DNA of 64,000 bases. Source: Robertmurraya korlensis. GTDB lineage: Bacteria > Bacillota > Bacilli > Bacillales > Cytobacillaceae. Shown here piece by piece: positions 26,928 through 35,995 of this stretch. The DNA lies in the NCBI RefSeq assembly GCF_023715225.1, contig NZ_JAMBNS010000011.1:62001-126000 (forward strand), in the 5' to 3' direction. The notes under the pieces were generated by a model that was given only the letters and a program-made list of their open reading frames with translations, made no database searches and was not told the DNA's origin. Each line of letters begins with the position of its first letter. The first letter of the stretch is position 1. Both the position numbers and the translations under genes were made by a program.

Positions 26928-28151
26928 CTAAATAAATATGCCTGCAATTGCTGCACTTAGTAAGGAAGCTAACATCCCAGCCACTACTGCACGAAGTCCA
27001 AGCTTTGCAATATCCGATCGACGGCTCGGAGCTAGTCCACCTAAACCACCTAAAAGAATCGCCATTGAACTGAGGTTTGCAAAGCCACAAAGGGCGAAAC
27101 TTACTACAATAACCGTTTTTGGACTTAATTGGTCAATTTGTGGTGCAAATGAAGAATAAGCAACAAATTCATTTAAAACTAGCTTTTGACCAATAAAACT
27201 ACCTGCCGCTACTGCTTCAGACCACGGTACACCCACAGCAAACGCGATTGGTGAAAACAAGATTCCTAAAATCGCTTGAAGTGATAATCCTTCAAAGCCA
27301 AATAATCCACCTAGACCAGCTAAGATCCCGTTGATTAATGCAATTAATGCAATAAAAGCAATTAACATGGCACCTACATTTAAAGCAAGCTTTAATCCGT
27401 CTCCAGCACCACGAGCAGCTGCATCGATCACATTAACGGATTCTGTATCTTTTTCCATTTTCAACTCATGAGATGTTGCTGATTCTTCCGTTTCAGGCAT
27501 CATTAATTTAGCCAAAACCAATCCTGCTGGAGCTGCCATGAAACTCGCAGCTAATAAATATTCTAGCGGTACACCTAAAAGAGAGTAGCCTACAAGAACG
27601 GAACCCGCTACAGAAGCTAGTCCACCAGTCATAACAGCAAACAATTCTGATTGAGTCATTTTTTCAATAAATGGTCGAACAACTAGTGGAGCTTCTGTTT
27701 GCCCTACGAAAATATTAGCCGCTGCCGACATGGACTCCGCCTGACTTGTACCTAATAGCTTCGATAATCCTCCGCCAATAATTTTAATAAACCACTGCAT
27801 AATCCCTAGATAATATAAAACCGAAATTAACGATGAAAAGAAGATAATAATAGTTAATACTTGGAAGGCAAAGATAAATCCAAATTGATCAGATCCTGCT
27901 AAAGGTCCAAAAACAAAGGAAAGTCCTTCGTTCGCATAATTAATGACATCTTGAATTCTCATTGTGAACCATTGTAAGGCCGAACGCCCGGCTTCCCATT
28001 TTAAAACAATAAACGCAAACGTAAGCTGTATCGCTAAACCTCCGAAAATCGTTCGATAATTAATCGCTTTCTTTTTATTGGATAAAAGAAAGGCTATTCC
28101 TAAAACAACAAAGATCCCAAAAATTCCCCATAATAAATTCATGTTGGTCAC
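26928..28151 (-). CDS. nupC: Concentrative nucleoside transporter (CNT family)
   Basis: 407 residues, eight to ten spans. Family blocks are [31 protein letters not shown] and, at the end, [23 protein letters not shown]. NupC-type proteins import pyrimidine and other nucleosides with protons or sodium. It is the first gene of the operon. A cre box lies 30-47 bp upstream of the start, so carbon catabolite control is likely. Confidence 0.93.
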   Translation of the reverse strand: MTNMNLLWGIFGIFVVLGIAFLLSNKKKAINYRTIFGGLAIQLTFAFIVLKWEAGRSALQWFTMRIQDVINYANEGLSFVFGPLAGSDQFGFIFAFQVLTIIIFFSSLISVLYYLGIMQWFIKIIGGGLSKLLGTSQAESMSAAANIFVGQTEAPLVVRPFIEKMTQSELFAVMTGGLASVAGSVLVGYSLLGVPLEYLLAASFMAAPAGLVLAKLMMPETEESATSHELKMEKDTESVNVIDAAARGAGDGLKLALNVGAMLIAFIALIALINGILAGLGGLFGFEGLSLQAILGILFSPIAFAVGVPWSEAVAAGSFIGQKLVLNEFVAYSSFAPQIDQLSPKTVIVVSFALCGFANLSSMAILLGGLGGLAPSRRSDIAKLGLRAVVAGMLASLLSAAIAGIFI

Positions 28152-28180
28152 CTCTATAATGTAGTGTAAAACGTTAAATT

Positions 28181-28198
28181 CTAGAAAGCGCTTACTAG
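28181..28198 (-). promoter_or_regulatory. CcpA (cre) site before nupC
   Basis: CTAGTAAGCGCTTTCTAG on the minus strand is a fully symmetric match to the core AAGCGCTT of cre boxes. The rest of the 28199-28498 gap holds no gene I can support. A run of nine T at 28389 and AT-rich sequence suggest promoter DNA, but no clear -35/-10 pair was fixed. Confidence 0.7.
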
Positions 28199-28498
28199 TT
28201 TCTATAAAAAATTTTCATTAATAGCTTATTTGAAGGACGTATGTTATCAGACGTCAGACAACTATAAGCAAAAATAGTATGATTAGATGAAAAAGTAACT
28301 GACTATTTTCGTCTTTTGTATCCCCTTTCATTTTGGTTAACGACTTCTCTCCCACATTATAAAGGTAAGAGGTCTAACAACTCAATACTTTTTTTTTGTA
28401 AAATAACAACCGGTTTGGAAACAGAGACCTATTGTTCACACAAAATTCCAAATTGAAACCCTACTACTAGATTAGAGTGGTCATTTTACTAGGTCAAG

Positions 28499-28545
28499 AA
28501 AAGCACGCAAAACTCCCGTTACATAGGGGTTTCGCGTGCTTTCTT
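28499..28545 (-). terminator. Terminator after the sigma/anti-sigma fusion gene
   Basis: Stem AAGCACGCAAAACTCCC / GGGGTTTCGCGTGCTT, with TTTTC on the minus side, right after the stop at 28560. Confidence 0.75.
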
Positions 28546-28559
28546 CATGTTCGTGCGTG

Positions 28560-30623
28560 TTATTCCAACGAAATTTTCACTACATCGTTCAAATATTTCG
28601 TTGTATTATACCCAGATATATCAAGTCTTTTAGGGACCATGTTGTTGGCGTCTAACCTTAAGATTTGAACGGTTTCAAAATGACGTGGTTCCTCAATTTC
28701 ATCATAGGAGAATGAAGTTGTATTCGAGTCGTATATGACTCCATTTTTGTCCACAAGTACTCCTTCTGTCTCCATCCCCATTGAACTAGGTGCATGCTCA
28801 TCTTCTCCAACAACGTTGATATGAAGGGATTCATATGCTCGATTTTTAACTTCATGATTACTTATAACAATCGTCGTAGGCATTCCCACCTCTACTTTAT
28901 CGATGCTAATCGTACTTCCTGCATATTCAAAGGTTTGAGGATATTCCTGAGTCACATCAAGTGGGATACGTTTATCGTCTTCATATGTTAAATAAGCAGA
29001 TGTAAATTGAACACTTATATCTTTTGGAGTTTCCCCTATAAGAGTGTCAAATTGTGCTTGAAAGGTATACCAATTCATGTCTTGCTGTGTGTTCATCGGC
29101 ACGCCACCAAACATATCCACTTTTAAGATCTTATCATTAACTCCTAGGTTGTCAAAATTAAGGAAATCTACCCGTTTCTCCGTCTGTTCTCTATTAATAC
29201 TATATTGTAAGGAGGTTGCTGTTGGTGCAACGATTAATTTCTCAAATCGAACGGGGATCCCTTCGATTTCAGTTTGTCCACTTAATGCATATTCAGTGGA
29301 AGATTGTTTGGTAACAGGGATTTCGAAGTTCCATTCCCCCGTTTGATATTGATTGTTCCCGTAACCCCAGTATTGATCCGCCACAGAAGAGGCTCGATCG
29401 ATCTTCAGAAGTTTATTGATCTTCAAATGGATGGTCTCGTTATCCGTATTGAGCGGCAGCAGACTAATTTTTCCCTGAAAAACGTTCTTTTGTCTCTTAT
29501 TTACCTCCGATTCAAGATCAGGAGGAAAGTATTTCGGATACGTATCATGATTCATGATTTTATACCTGTTCTCCACAATAACCCCATCATCATAATTCAT
29601 AAAATATTGATTATCTTCATTGGTATCTTCTATTTCATAAAAAACAAGCGTCTGAATATCATCAGCTACTACACCCTTAATCTTTACAATCACCCCGTCG
29701 CTTTCCGCTTCAAGATTGACCCTTTGACCTAAGTCACGCTGTAAAAAGGTACGCAGCTGCTCGTCTTCTTCTGTCCATGTATAGTAGAGATTAGGAAAAA
29801 ACCCTGTTAAAAAGCCAATACCCATGAGTACGGTGAAGATACTCGCGAATACGACACCCACTTTTTTACGTTTTTTATTTTTTTGACGCCTTTGATTCTC
29901 TCTTTCTACTAGTCTCCCTTTGACATTCTCCATGAACCCTGGGGGCACATGAACATCTTCCATTCTATCGGTATGGTTTAAGAGGGATAACCTGACATCT
30001 TGAAAGGTAGCCAGATCTTCCTGGCATTTTTCGCAATGATAAATATGTATTTCAAAATCGACCCTCTTCGGCCGCTCCATCGTTCTTTCTAAATAATCAA
30101 TATAATTCTTATGGTATTCTATACAGCCATTAAAGGATTCACCACTCTCCGTTTGTTCCCTAAGAGACCGAATTCCGGAAAACAGATGACCTTTTATTTG
30201 ATCCTCTGAAATTTGGAGTATTTTTGCCGCTTCCTCCTGAGAAGATCCTTTTACATACCTAAGGATCATGGCTTCTTTTTCATCTTCTTTTAGTTGGTCA
30301 AATGCTTGTAGTAATTCCGGACGTGAATCATTTTCCTCTCCACCCTGTGGGCCATGATCCCGGGAAAGCTCTCGGCAGTTTTGTATGAAAAGGGATGTAA
30401 CCCACATATCGAAGGATGTGTCATGTTTCAATCGCGGCCATTCCTTGTGAACGTTTAAAATAGTCTGGTAAAATAGCTCTTCTATTTGCTGCTGATGAGT
30501 AAGATAGAACCGCCCTAGAGCATAGAGTGAGTGTTTATGCTGCTCGAACCAATGGACGACGGATTCTATGCCTTTCTCATTTATCGTCATGATAAAAGTA
30601 GAATCTATCTTTGTCGGGATCAT
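28560..30623 (-). CDS. Sigma factor / zinc anti-sigma / DUF4179-like transmembrane fusion
   Basis: 687 residues. Residues about 33-90 look like a sigma region 2 (LYALGRFYLTHQQQIEELF). Residues 102-157 are a region 4 helix-turn-helix (LKEDEKEAMILRYVKGSSQE then ISEDQIKGHLFSGIRSLRE). Next comes C167 with H193-x3-C197-x2-C200, the zinc anti-sigma signature. One span lies at about 254-277 after a Lys/Arg-rich stretch. The remaining 410 residues are an outer beta-rich part of the DUF4179/DUF5643 type. Sigma and anti-sigma are normally separate proteins. Here both are one chain tethered to the membrane. ATG follows GAGGGGGGACTTGT. No other regulatory gene is adjacent. Confidence 0.8.
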   Translation of the reverse strand: MIPTKIDSTFIMTINEKGIESVVHWFEQHKHSLYALGRFYLTHQQQIEELFYQTILNVHKEWPRLKHDTSFDMWVTSLFIQNCRELSRDHGPQGGEENDSRPELLQAFDQLKEDEKEAMILRYVKGSSQEEAAKILQISEDQIKGHLFSGIRSLREQTESGESFNGCIEYHKNYIDYLERTMERPKRVDFEIHIYHCEKCQEDLATFQDVRLSLLNHTDRMEDVHVPPGFMENVKGRLVERENQRRQKNKKRKKVGVVFASIFTVLMGIGFLTGFFPNLYYTWTEEDEQLRTFLQRDLGQRVNLEAESDGVIVKIKGVVADDIQTLVFYEIEDTNEDNQYFMNYDDGVIVENRYKIMNHDTYPKYFPPDLESEVNKRQKNVFQGKISLLPLNTDNETIHLKINKLLKIDRASSVADQYWGYGNNQYQTGEWNFEIPVTKQSSTEYALSGQTEIEGIPVRFEKLIVAPTATSLQYSINREQTEKRVDFLNFDNLGVNDKILKVDMFGGVPMNTQQDMNWYTFQAQFDTLIGETPKDISVQFTSAYLTYEDDKRIPLDVTQEYPQTFEYAGSTISIDKVEVGMPTTIVISNHEVKNRAYESLHINVVGEDEHAPSSMGMETEGVLVDKNGVIYDSNTTSFSYDEIEEPRHFETVQILRLDANNMVPKRLDISGYNTTKYLNDVVKISLE

Positions 30624-30712
30624 ACAAGTCCCCCCTCTAACATTTTTTGGAATGCTATATACTTATTCTAATTCTTTAGAGGCTATTTATCTATTCGAAA
30701 AACGATAAACGA

Positions 30713-30748
30713 AAAAAAATTCAATCAAACGTTTGATTGAATTTTTCC
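30713..30748 (-). terminator. Terminator after the zinc-ribbon gene
   Basis: AAAAATTCAATCAAAC / GTTTGATTGAATTTTT, a perfect palindrome without a spacer, with further T on the minus side. Confidence 0.65.
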
Positions 30749-30787
30749 CGAAACAGAATAACCTTCCCTATGTACTTGTATCCCTGC

Positions 30788-30985
30788 TCAATCTTCCTCA
30801 ATTACCCTAGCTACATCATTCCCGCATTTTTTACATTTGCCTTTTAACACAATACCGAAATTATGCTCTTCTACTGTGAAACCAGTAATGGTTGTTACAT
30901 CTGAGCAATTCCCACACCAAACATTACTTAGTAGACTCTTTCTCATCTCTTTTGGTATGGCAAGCCACTTTTTGTTTGCGATCAT
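30788..30985 (-). CDS. Small zinc-ribbon protein
   Basis: 65 residues. Two CxxC pairs, VWCGNCSD and GKCKKCGN, 29 residues apart, form a likely zinc ribbon. The strand between them (TVEEHNFGIVLKGK) is beta-like. No family name is recognised. ATG has a weak AAAGGG site upstream (GATAGAAAGGGTTTTTCA). It is flanked by a dehydrogenase pseudogene and a terminator. Confidence 0.6.
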   Translation of the reverse strand: MIANKKWLAIPKEMRKSLLSNVWCGNCSDVTTITGFTVEEHNFGIVLKGKCKKCGNDVARVIEED

Positions 30986-31025
30986 TGAAAAACCCTTTCT
31001 ATCAAGTGATTGGAATCTTATCGAT

Positions 31026-31547
31026 TTACTTTAAAACCCCTTTTAATACTTGTTCATTTAAGATATTGGCCGTAGATTTCATTACCCTAAACTTTTGATG
31101 ACTAATCATGTTTCGTGTTTCAGCAGTTAAAGGGACCGTAACGCACACATAATTGGACACTTTCAATAGTTCACTAAGTTCCTTGCTATATTTGGCTCCA
31201 TATTCTTGTTCTGCTTCTAAGTCCCTATTTTGCTTAGTATAATACACATTCATGTCAAATCTAAAGAGGCTCTTTTCGCAAGAGCTCGCCCGATCCGACC
31301 AAGTCCAACAATACCAATCGTACGATGATGCACATCGATACCAAATTGTTCCTCACCTATAGAATTGTCCCACTCCCCATATCGTACAAATGAGTCTAAC
31401 TCAGTAATCCTTCTTGCATTTGCTAACAAGGAAGCAAAATATAAATCAGCTACAGTATCTGTTAAAGCATCTGGAGCATTCGTAGCGATGATTCCTCTAC
31501 TCGTTAATTCTTCTAAATCAAAGTTAACATACCATAACTGTTCATAA
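31026..31547 (-). pseudogene. D-2-hydroxyacid dehydrogenase remnant
   Basis: Read on the minus strand. FDLEELTSRGIIATNAPDAL, then DTVADLYFASLLANARR and HHRTIGIVGLGRIGRALAKRAS (NAD-binding loop), belong to the glyoxylate/hydroxypyruvate reductase family. The frame shifts by one base near 31262 and continues as FDMNVYYTKQN and VCVTVPLTAETRNMI. The INTARGPVV segment after KSTANILN is deleted. The first ~70 and last ~90 residues are missing, so the gene is dead. Confidence 0.75.
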
Positions 31548-31629
31548 ATCCGTCACACCTATTCAAATATCACCCTGTCCTTTTTAACCACCTCTCTCTA
31601 TATAAAAAATAAAAGGATGGTGCAAAGGA

Positions 31630-32421
31630 ATGAGTTTTAAAAATGGTGGTATTGAACAATTTGAACAGTATTCTCAATTTTCTTCTTTAAAAGAATTTAA
31701 TACTCATATGGAAATGTGGTTGGCTGTACATAAGGATGATTTTTCAAAAGGAGAGCTAGTCGGGTTGAAGCGACTCGTTCGTTTTGCTGCGAAGATTCCT
31801 GGCGTTTGCAATGCCAAAATTGGGACCGTGTTAAAAGCAATTTATGATGACCACAACGGATATGGCATCTCACGTTCTACGTTCAAACGGATGATTCAAA
31901 AGGCAATTAGTTTAGGTCTGTTGATCGTTCATGAAACCGAAAGAAGTAATGGATCTCAGTCTAGTAATCTGTATATATTTCAACCTTTTCCTACAAACGG
32001 ACTACCCAAGGAAGATGATTTGAACCACCATAATAAAACTAGTAACCTTTCTAAAACTAACAATATAAAAATTAAAGAACGTAAAGAAACGGATTTACTC
32101 GAACCTACTGAGAATAAGCCTCTTGATTACACTTACACAAGCGATCGTGTTCCTTACTCCTTCTCTCAAGTTGTCAGATACTTCTTTCCAGAAGCGAAGC
32201 AAATTGAGGAATTCTGGAAAATGGCCAAAATTTCCGCCTATCGCAACAATTGCGAAAGTAAAACCAATCTCGTGGTAAATATGGCCGTTCACTGTTTTAA
32301 ACAAATGATTAGTAAGCTTAAAGTAAGCAGCATACAAAAGCCTATTGCCTATTATTACGGAATCCTGAATAAAAAATTTGAAGAGCTGTATTTTGAAGGG
32401 TTATATGAAATGGGGTTTTGA
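31630..32421 (+). CDS. Helix-turn-helix protein next to the 52-bp array
   Basis: 263 residues. Residues about 40-125 look like a winged helix-turn-helix (VRFAAKIPGVCNAKIGTVLK, GYGISRSTFKRMIQKAISLG, LIVHETERSNGSQSSNLYIF). This replication-protein-like layout has a small Lys-rich linker (150-165) after it. The C-terminal part (175-263) is helical with no known motif. ATG follows AAAAGGATGGTGCAAAGGA. The family is not recognised. It ends 9 bp before an array of inverted-repeat units that it might bind, which is speculation. A foreign (plasmid- or phage-like) origin is possible. Confidence 0.6.
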   Translation: MSFKNGGIEQFEQYSQFSSLKEFNTHMEMWLAVHKDDFSKGELVGLKRLVRFAAKIPGVCNAKIGTVLKAIYDDHNGYGISRSTFKRMIQKAISLGLLIVHETERSNGSQSSNLYIFQPFPTNGLPKEDDLNHHNKTSNLSKTNNIKIKERKETDLLEPTENKPLDYTYTSDRVPYSFSQVVRYFFPEAKQIEEFWKMAKISAYRNNCESKTNLVVNMAVHCFKQMISKLKVSSIQKPIAYYYGILNKKFEELYFEGLYEMGF

Positions 32422-32429
32422 TGGAGTAG

Positions 32430-33028
32430 GGTTCTGATTTCCCTTGAGTGCTTGAAAAAGAGCTGAATGGTAATCAATGTAGGGGGTTAGTTTCCTTAAG
32501 CACTTGAAAAAGATCTTAACGGGAACCTAAGTAGGAGTTTAGTTCCCGTGAGCACTCGGAAAAGAGCTCAACGGGAACCTAAGTAGCAGTTTGGTTCCCT
32601 TAAGCACTTGAAAAAGAGCTCAACGGGAACCTAAGTAGGCCTTTGGTTCCCGTGAGCACTCGGAAATGATCTCAACGGGAACCTAAGTATGCCTTTGGTT
32701 CCCGTGAGCACTCGGAAATGAGCTCAACGGGAACCTAAGTATGCCTTTAGTTCCCGTGAGCACTCGGAAATGATCTCAACGGGAACCTAAGTAGGCCTTT
32801 GGTTCCCGTGAGCACTCGGAAATGAGCTCAATGGGAACCTAAGTAGGAGTTTAGTTCCCGTGAGCACTCGGAAATGATCTCAACGGGAACCTAAGTAGCA
32901 GTTTGGTTCCCGTGAGCACTCGGAAATGAGCTCAACGGGAACCTAAGTAGGAGTTTAGTTCCCGTGAGCACTCGGAAATGAGCTCAACGGGAACCAAAGT
33001 GGCATTTACGTTCCCATGAGCGCTTAAA
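32430..33028. repeat. Tandem array of twelve 52-bp units
   Basis: The word GAGCACTCGG or its variants starts at 32446, 32498, 32550, 32602, 32654, 32706, 32758, 32810, 32862, 32914, 32966 and 33018, each exactly 52 bp on. A unit holds GTTCCCGTGAGC, a 12-base loop, GCTCAACGGGAAC, then CTAAGTA with a variable triplet and TTTRG. The two arms form a 12-bp hairpin with one bulged A. Neighbouring units can also pair across the short linker. Outer units are more diverged than central ones. No open frame runs through it. It lies between the HTH gene and the lysine importer, both pointing towards it. Confidence 0.92.
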
Positions 33029-33029
33029 A

Positions 33030-33080
33030 ATAAATAAAAAACCTCCAATTGCTATTTCTCCCCTAACAATTGGAGGTCTA
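33030..33080 (-). terminator. Terminator of the lysine ABC operon
   Basis: Stem AACCTCCAATT / AATTGGAGGT, then TTTTTATTTATTTTT on the minus strand. It directly borders the repeat array. Confidence 0.8.
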
Positions 33081-33097
33081 GTTCCACCTAAACCGGA

Positions 33098-33832
33098 TTA
33101 ATTTAACGTACGCTTCAAGAATTCTCTTGTACGCTCTTGGGTTGGATTAGAGAAGATTTGCTCTGGAGTGCCTTCTTCTGCAATTACTCCTTGGTTCATG
33201 AAAACCACTCGATCGGATACTTCTTTGGCAAATTCCATTTCATGCGTAACGATCAACATCGTCAGACCAGATTCTGCGAGTTCCTTCATGACTTTCAAAA
33301 CTTCTCCTACCATTTCTGGGTCAAGAGCTGACGTTGGTTCATCAAATAACATTACATCTGGATCCATGGATAGAGCTCTAGCAATCGCCACACGTTGCTT
33401 TTGGCCACCCGACAGTTGCTTGGGCTTTGCGTTAATGTATTTATCCATTCCAACAACCTTTAAGTACTTCATCGCTACTTTCTCAGCTTCTTCCTTGGAG
33501 CGTTTGAGTACTTTTACTTGTCCTACCACACAGTTCATAAGGACGTTGTGATTGTTAAAAAGGTTAAATTGTTGGAACACCATACCTAAATGCTTGCGGT
33601 ATGCCGCTACATCGTGCTTGTCATCTAGTATATTTTCACCATGATAAATAATTTTTCCGCCGCTTGGTTTTTCTAATAGATTCACACAACGAAGAAGAGT
33701 TGATTTACCAGAACCTGAGGAACCGATAATGGTGACTACTTCCCCTTTATTCACGGAAAAATTAATGTCTTTTAATACTTCATGAGTTCCAAAGGATTTG
33801 TTTAAATGCTGTATATCGATAATCTTTTCCAT
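33098..33832 (-). CDS. Lysine ABC importer, ATP-binding protein
   Basis: About 244 residues. Walker [11 protein letters not shown]-loop [10 protein letters not shown], signature [15 protein letters not shown], Walker [15 protein letters not shown] and H-loop IVTHEM are intact. Polar amino acid uptake (GlnQ/HisP) type. The frame to 33853 overlaps the permease stop; ATG 33832 follows GAAGGAGGAGAGACT. Last gene of the riboswitch-controlled operon, so lysine is the likely substrate. Confidence 0.92.
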   Translation of the reverse strand: MEKIIDIQHLNKSFGTHEVLKDINFSVNKGEVVTIIGSSGSGKSTLLRCVNLLEKPSGGKIIYHGENILDDKHDVAAYRKHLGMVFQQFNLFNNHNVLMNCVVGQVKVLKRSKEEAEKVAMKYLKVVGMDKYINAKPKQLSGGQKQRVAIARALSMDPDVMLFDEPTSALDPEMVGEVLKVMKELAESGLTMLIVTHEMEFAKEVSDRVVFMNQGVIAEEGTPEQIFSNPTQERTREFLKRTLN

Positions 33833-33852
33833 AGTCTCTCCTCCTTCTCTCA

Positions 33853-34596
33853 TTATTTTTGAGCTACTTCTACTTGTGGGTCGTTCCCAATAACCGTATA
33901 GCTCTCAGAGCCATCTAATTTCTTTTCAATATAAAGCAAGATTCTTGTCACGATAAAGGTCATCACAAAATAAATCAAACACGCAACAAAGAACGATTCA
34001 AAATATCTAAAGTTATTACCTGAAATCGATTTGGTCACGAAAAATAATTCGGTCACGGAAATGACATTCAGGACGGATGTATCTTTAATATTAATGACAA
34101 ATTGATTTCCTGTCGCAGGTAAAATATTTCGAATGACCTGTGGCAAGACCACATTCCACATCGTTTGTAGATGATTCATTCCGATTGCATGTGCGGCTTC
34201 AAACTGCCCTTTTTCAATTGAAACAATTCCACCACGAACAATTTCCGCCATATAGGCACCTGTATTAATCGATACGACAAAAATTGCAGCTACAAACACA
34301 TTCATATCTATTCCAAAAGCTAATGCTGAGCCATAGAAAATAACCATTGCCTGTACAATCATCGGTGTTCCACGGAAGAATTCAATATATATGGAAAGAA
34401 TTAGATTAATTAATTTTAATAGTATCTTTTTCGCACCACGTTCAGGTACGGGAATGGTTCGAATAACGCCTGCTAATAATCCAATCATTGCTCCAAAAAT
34501 CGTTCCAATAAGAGAAATCAAAAGGGTTAAACCAGCACCACGTAGGAACATTGGCCAGTTTTCCGAGATGATTTTTATGATCCACTCAACACTCAT
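33853..34596 (-). CDS. Lysine ABC importer, permease
   Basis: 247 residues, five or six spans. [20 protein letters not shown] opens the His/Glu/Gln/Arg permease domain, and [28 protein letters not shown] is the EAA loop that contacts the ATPase. A single permease of this type forms a homodimer. The ATG follows GGAGGAGAAAAG. Between it and the binding-protein gene lies a hairpin that may reduce its transcription. Confidence 0.92.
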   Translation of the reverse strand: MSVEWIIKIISENWPMFLRGAGLTLLISLIGTIFGAMIGLLAGVIRTIPVPERGAKKILLKLINLILSIYIEFFRGTPMIVQAMVIFYGSALAFGIDMNVFVAAIFVVSINTGAYMAEIVRGGIVSIEKGQFEAAHAIGMNHLQTMWNVVLPQVIRNILPATGNQFVINIKDTSVLNVISVTELFFVTKSISGNNFRYFESFFVACLIYFVMTFIVTRILLYIEKKLDGSESYTVIGNDPQVEVAQK

Positions 34597-34616
34597 CTTT
34601 TCTCCTCCTTACCGTA

Positions 34617-34655
34617 TAAAACCGACTGTATGCATATATACAGCCGGTTTCTCTA
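34617..34655 (-). terminator. Intra-operon hairpin between binding protein and permease
   Basis: Stem AAACCGRCTGTAT / ATACAGYCGGTTT with only TTTT on the minus side. Such hairpins usually stabilise the binding-protein mRNA and let part of transcription pass. Confidence 0.6.
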
Positions 34656-34657
34656 TC

Positions 34658-35494
34658 TTATTTTGCTGCTGGTTGATTCTTAATAGCGGCATCCATAATG
34701 CTTGTGCGATCTTCCTCTGAGATCCCTGCTAAAATTTCATTGATTTTTTCTGTTAAGTCACTGTCTTTTTTCAAACCAACAGCGATTGCTGTATCATCTT
34801 CTGATGTTTCGAAGCCATCTTCAAATTCAACCATCACATAGTTTTCATTTGCAGCTGAAGCACTAACTCCTTCTGGACGTTCTGAAACGTACCCATCAAT
34901 GATCCCTGATTCAAGAGCAACTCTCATTGCTGGAAAGTTGTCCATCGCTGTTTTCTTGTTTACACCTTTGATTTGATCAATCACATTGTAATGGAATGTA
35001 TTTAATTGCGCTGTAATCTTCGCACCTTTGAAATCTTGGATAGAAGTAGCACCTTCATACTTGCTTCCTTTTTTCACAACCATTACTAAATTTGATTTAT
35101 AGTAATTAGCTGTAAAATCGATGGTTTCCTTTCTCTCAGCTGTTGGTGACATACCTGCGATGATCGCATCAATTTTACCTGATGTTAAAGCTGGTACTAA
35201 GCCATCCCACTCTGTTTTAACAATAACTAATTCTTTTCCTAAACCTTCAGCGACCTTTTTAGCGATTTCCACATCATATCCACCTGCATACTCTGCAGAA
35301 CCATCAATTTTCACTCCACCGTTAGAATCGTCGTTTTGAGTCCAGTTAAAAGGAGCATAACCCGCTTCAAGACCAACCTTAAATGTATTATCCTCTGATG
35401 AGCCAGAATCAGAACCATTACTTGTCCCACATCCTGCTAATAAAAGAACCGATGAAACCAATAAAACTATGAAAAATGATAACTTGCTTTTCAT
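34658..35494 (-). CDS. Lysine ABC importer, substrate-binding lipoprotein
   Basis: 278 residues. The lipoprotein signal (LLVSSVLLLAGC) puts the acylated Cys at about residue 22. The SBP_bac_3 fold follows: KVGLEAGYAPFNW, GYDVEIAKKVAEGLGKE, ALTSGKIDAIIAGMSPTAER and FKGAKITAQLNTFHYN. It binds the amino acid outside the membrane. The riboswitch in its leader argues for lysine. ATG follows AGGAGGAGAGACATC. Confidence 0.93.
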   Translation of the reverse strand: MKSKLSFFIVLLVSSVLLLAGCGTSNGSDSGSSEDNTFKVGLEAGYAPFNWTQNDDSNGGVKIDGSAEYAGGYDVEIAKKVAEGLGKELVIVKTEWDGLVPALTSGKIDAIIAGMSPTAERKETIDFTANYYKSNLVMVVKKGSKYEGATSIQDFKGAKITAQLNTFHYNVIDQIKGVNKKTAMDNFPAMRVALESGIIDGYVSERPEGVSASAANENYVMVEFEDGFETSEDDTAIAVGLKKDSDLTEKINEILAGISEEDRTSIMDAAIKNQPAAK

Positions 35495-35530
35495 GATGTC
35501 TCTCCTCCTGTTATATTATGGTACTAGAAC

Positions 35531-35785
35531 AACAAAAAACGACCTGAGATAAACTCAGGTCGCAATATGCATAGTAGCCCAAAGTCCCCTCTTTTATCCC
35601 AAATGAGATAGCACAACTCAATAAACGAAACCGTTTATCGAGACAGTCCTGCAGCTCTTAACTACAGACCCAGCATGTAATACTGAGAGTATTACAAACT
35701 TCGGCGACATTTCCTTCTCCTTAGCATCATTGCTTCTCAAACTCCACTAAAGACTGTTAAATATCGCGCCTCTACCTCACCGTTA
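35531..35785 (-). ncRNA. Lysine riboswitch (L box) with terminator
   Basis: On the minus strand: GTGAGGTAGAGGCGCGA, then AGGAGAAGG.AATGTCGCCGAAG, GCTGGGTCTGTAG and GGACTGTCTCGATAAACGG are the lysine aptamer core blocks in order. P1 pairs GTGAGGTAG (35773-35781) with CTATCTCAT (35603-35611). The expression platform is the terminator CGACCTGAG / CTCAGGTCG + TTTTTTGTT at 35531-35562. By analogy with known L boxes, lysine should cause termination and shut off the importer. Confidence 0.95.
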
Positions 35786-35814
35786 AAAGTGAGGTCCTAT
35801 TCAATTATCTTCTT

Positions 35815-35844
35815 ATACTACAATACTATCTCTGAATTCGTCAA
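35815..35844 (-). promoter_or_regulatory. Promoter of the lysine riboswitch operon
   Basis: TTGACG (35839-35844), 18-base spacer, TAGTAT (35815-35820) about 30 bp before the aptamer. Confidence 0.6.
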
Positions 35845-35995
35845 CCGGGTTTTTCTGGTAACAACGATTCACTAGCGAATGAACCCTTTCATTCTGTTTA
35901 ATGTCAACTAAGTGCTCCTTTAATTTGCTACACTCTCGCATTTACTCCATATCTACCGTTCACAAAGGAAATTCACCTTATTCTACTTTGACTAA

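Noticed and set aside
32430-33028. CRISPR array
   Set aside because: Period is fixed, but there are no unique spacers; only a triplet varies, units are 52 bp with internal hairpins, and no cas gene is present.
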